Assembly (NCBI GenBank): GCA_934256595.1
Contig: CAKQOW010000009.1
Coordinates: 1 to 53,898, forward strand
Direction: 5' to 3'
From: an uncultured Clostridia bacterium
GTDB taxonomy: Bacteria; Bacillota; Clostridia; Peptostreptococcales; Anaerovoracaceae
Length of the DNA stretch: 53,898 nucleotides
The notes under the pieces: model-generated
What the model saw: only the letters and a program-made list of their open reading frames with translations
Database searches by the model: none
Told to the model about the DNA's origin: nothing
Shown here: positions 53,614-53,898 of the stretch, one piece after another
Numbering within the stretch: position 1 is the first letter of the stretch
Layout of the letters: each line of letters begins with the position of its first letter
Position numbers and translations under genes: made by a program

Positions 53614-53898
53614 TTATTCCACTGACACATTCTCGACAACTTTCATCGCCTCTTCATAGCTGCCGTCACCGTCTATAATTACAAAAATATCATCATTGAT
53701 AATTCTTGTTACCGTATATGTCCCCTCGTCAGGATTTTCCCCATAAATCTTATCACCATTATCCAGTGTTTTAACAAGCTCGCCCCTTATATGCATCTTT
53801 CCATTATCATAATCAATATCCACAACATCTATATCCATATACAAGTCCCCTGTCTCATACTGATACAACACTGTGAAAAAATTGTTTGCTTTATGCCC
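53614..53898 (-). CDS. Paralogue of the DUF4367-like protein, partial (5' end beyond window)
   Basis: The frame is open from the stop at 53614 to the window edge and aligns with the outer domain of the neighbour: GHKANNFFTVLYQYE here and GHKTNRYYIVLYEYK there, with LVKTLDNGDKIYGENP in both. Only the last 94 residues are visible. The pair is a tandem duplication. A start codon inside the window (GTG 53871) would cut the domain, so the true start is outside. Confidence 0.75.
   Translation of the reverse strand, partial: GHKANNFFTVLYQYETGDLYMDIDVVDIDYDNGKMHIRGELVKTLDNGDKIYGENPDEGTYTVTRIINDDIFVIIDGDGSYEEAMKVVENVSVE

Noticed and set aside
1..53898. CRISPR arrays, rRNA or tRNA genes, insertion sequences
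   Set aside because: No regularly spaced repeats, cloverleaf-like genes or transposase sequences were recognised on reading both strands.

Overview
The window is a chromosomal segment of a Bacillota bacterium, most likely an anaerobic, amino-acid-fermenting member of the Clostridia. The signs are strong AGGAGG-type ribosome sites, two T-box leaders, ferredoxin-linked 2-oxoacid oxidation, histidine breakdown through formimino-tetrahydrofolate, many Rho-independent terminators and moderate GC. No rRNA, tRNA, CRISPR array or intact insertion sequence was recognised. The genus cannot be fixed from the sequence alone.

Positions 1-6245 hold a decayed integrative or mobilisable element. A ParB-like gene, a RepA-like ATPase, a MobV relaxase and a tyrosine integrase are all broken by stops, frameshifts or deletion. 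In their midst a small HTH regulator, a DNA methyltransferase and a restriction endonuclease (865-3432) are fully open, so the restriction-modification cargo has outlived its carrier. Positions 6246-7484 are a gene-poor scar with two small membrane ORFs and a broken minus-strand gene.

Positions 7485-17640 carry a TauE/SafE permease, a sodium-coupled amino acid symporter, a MoxR/VWA pair, a LysR regulator divergent from a YczE-like membrane protein and a monooxygenase, and a three-gene ABC importer behind a T-box leader whose apparent specifier codon is UGG (Trp).

Positions 17676-32643 carry two near-identical HTH/membrane regulators next to a heterodimeric ABC exporter, two lipoproteins, a TrpB2-type tryptophan synthase beta chain under a second UGG T-box, a Nudix hydrolase flanked by two tiny membrane proteins, threonine synthase, two further permeases with a cysteine-rich protein, and a large secreted cysteine-peptidase-like protein. 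The two T-boxes suggest that tryptophan import and indole-to-tryptophan conversion form one small regulon.

Positions 32803-44542 carry gltX, a broken DUF4213/DUF364 gene, a four-subunit 2-oxoacid:ferredoxin oxidoreductase and a complete hutH-hutU-hutI-fchA-ftcD operon. Histidine would be converted to glutamate, with the formimino carbon passed to tetrahydrofolate. The neighbouring oxidoreductase could oxidise the derived 2-oxoacid.

Positions 44865-53898 carry an AEC permease with its MerR regulator (classic 19-bp-spacer promoter), aspS, a BioB-like radical SAM protein, an HTH/membrane regulator, an RsuA/RluB pseudouridine synthase, a split ThrE-type exporter, and small secreted or membrane proteins ending in two tandem paralogues, the second cut by the window edge.
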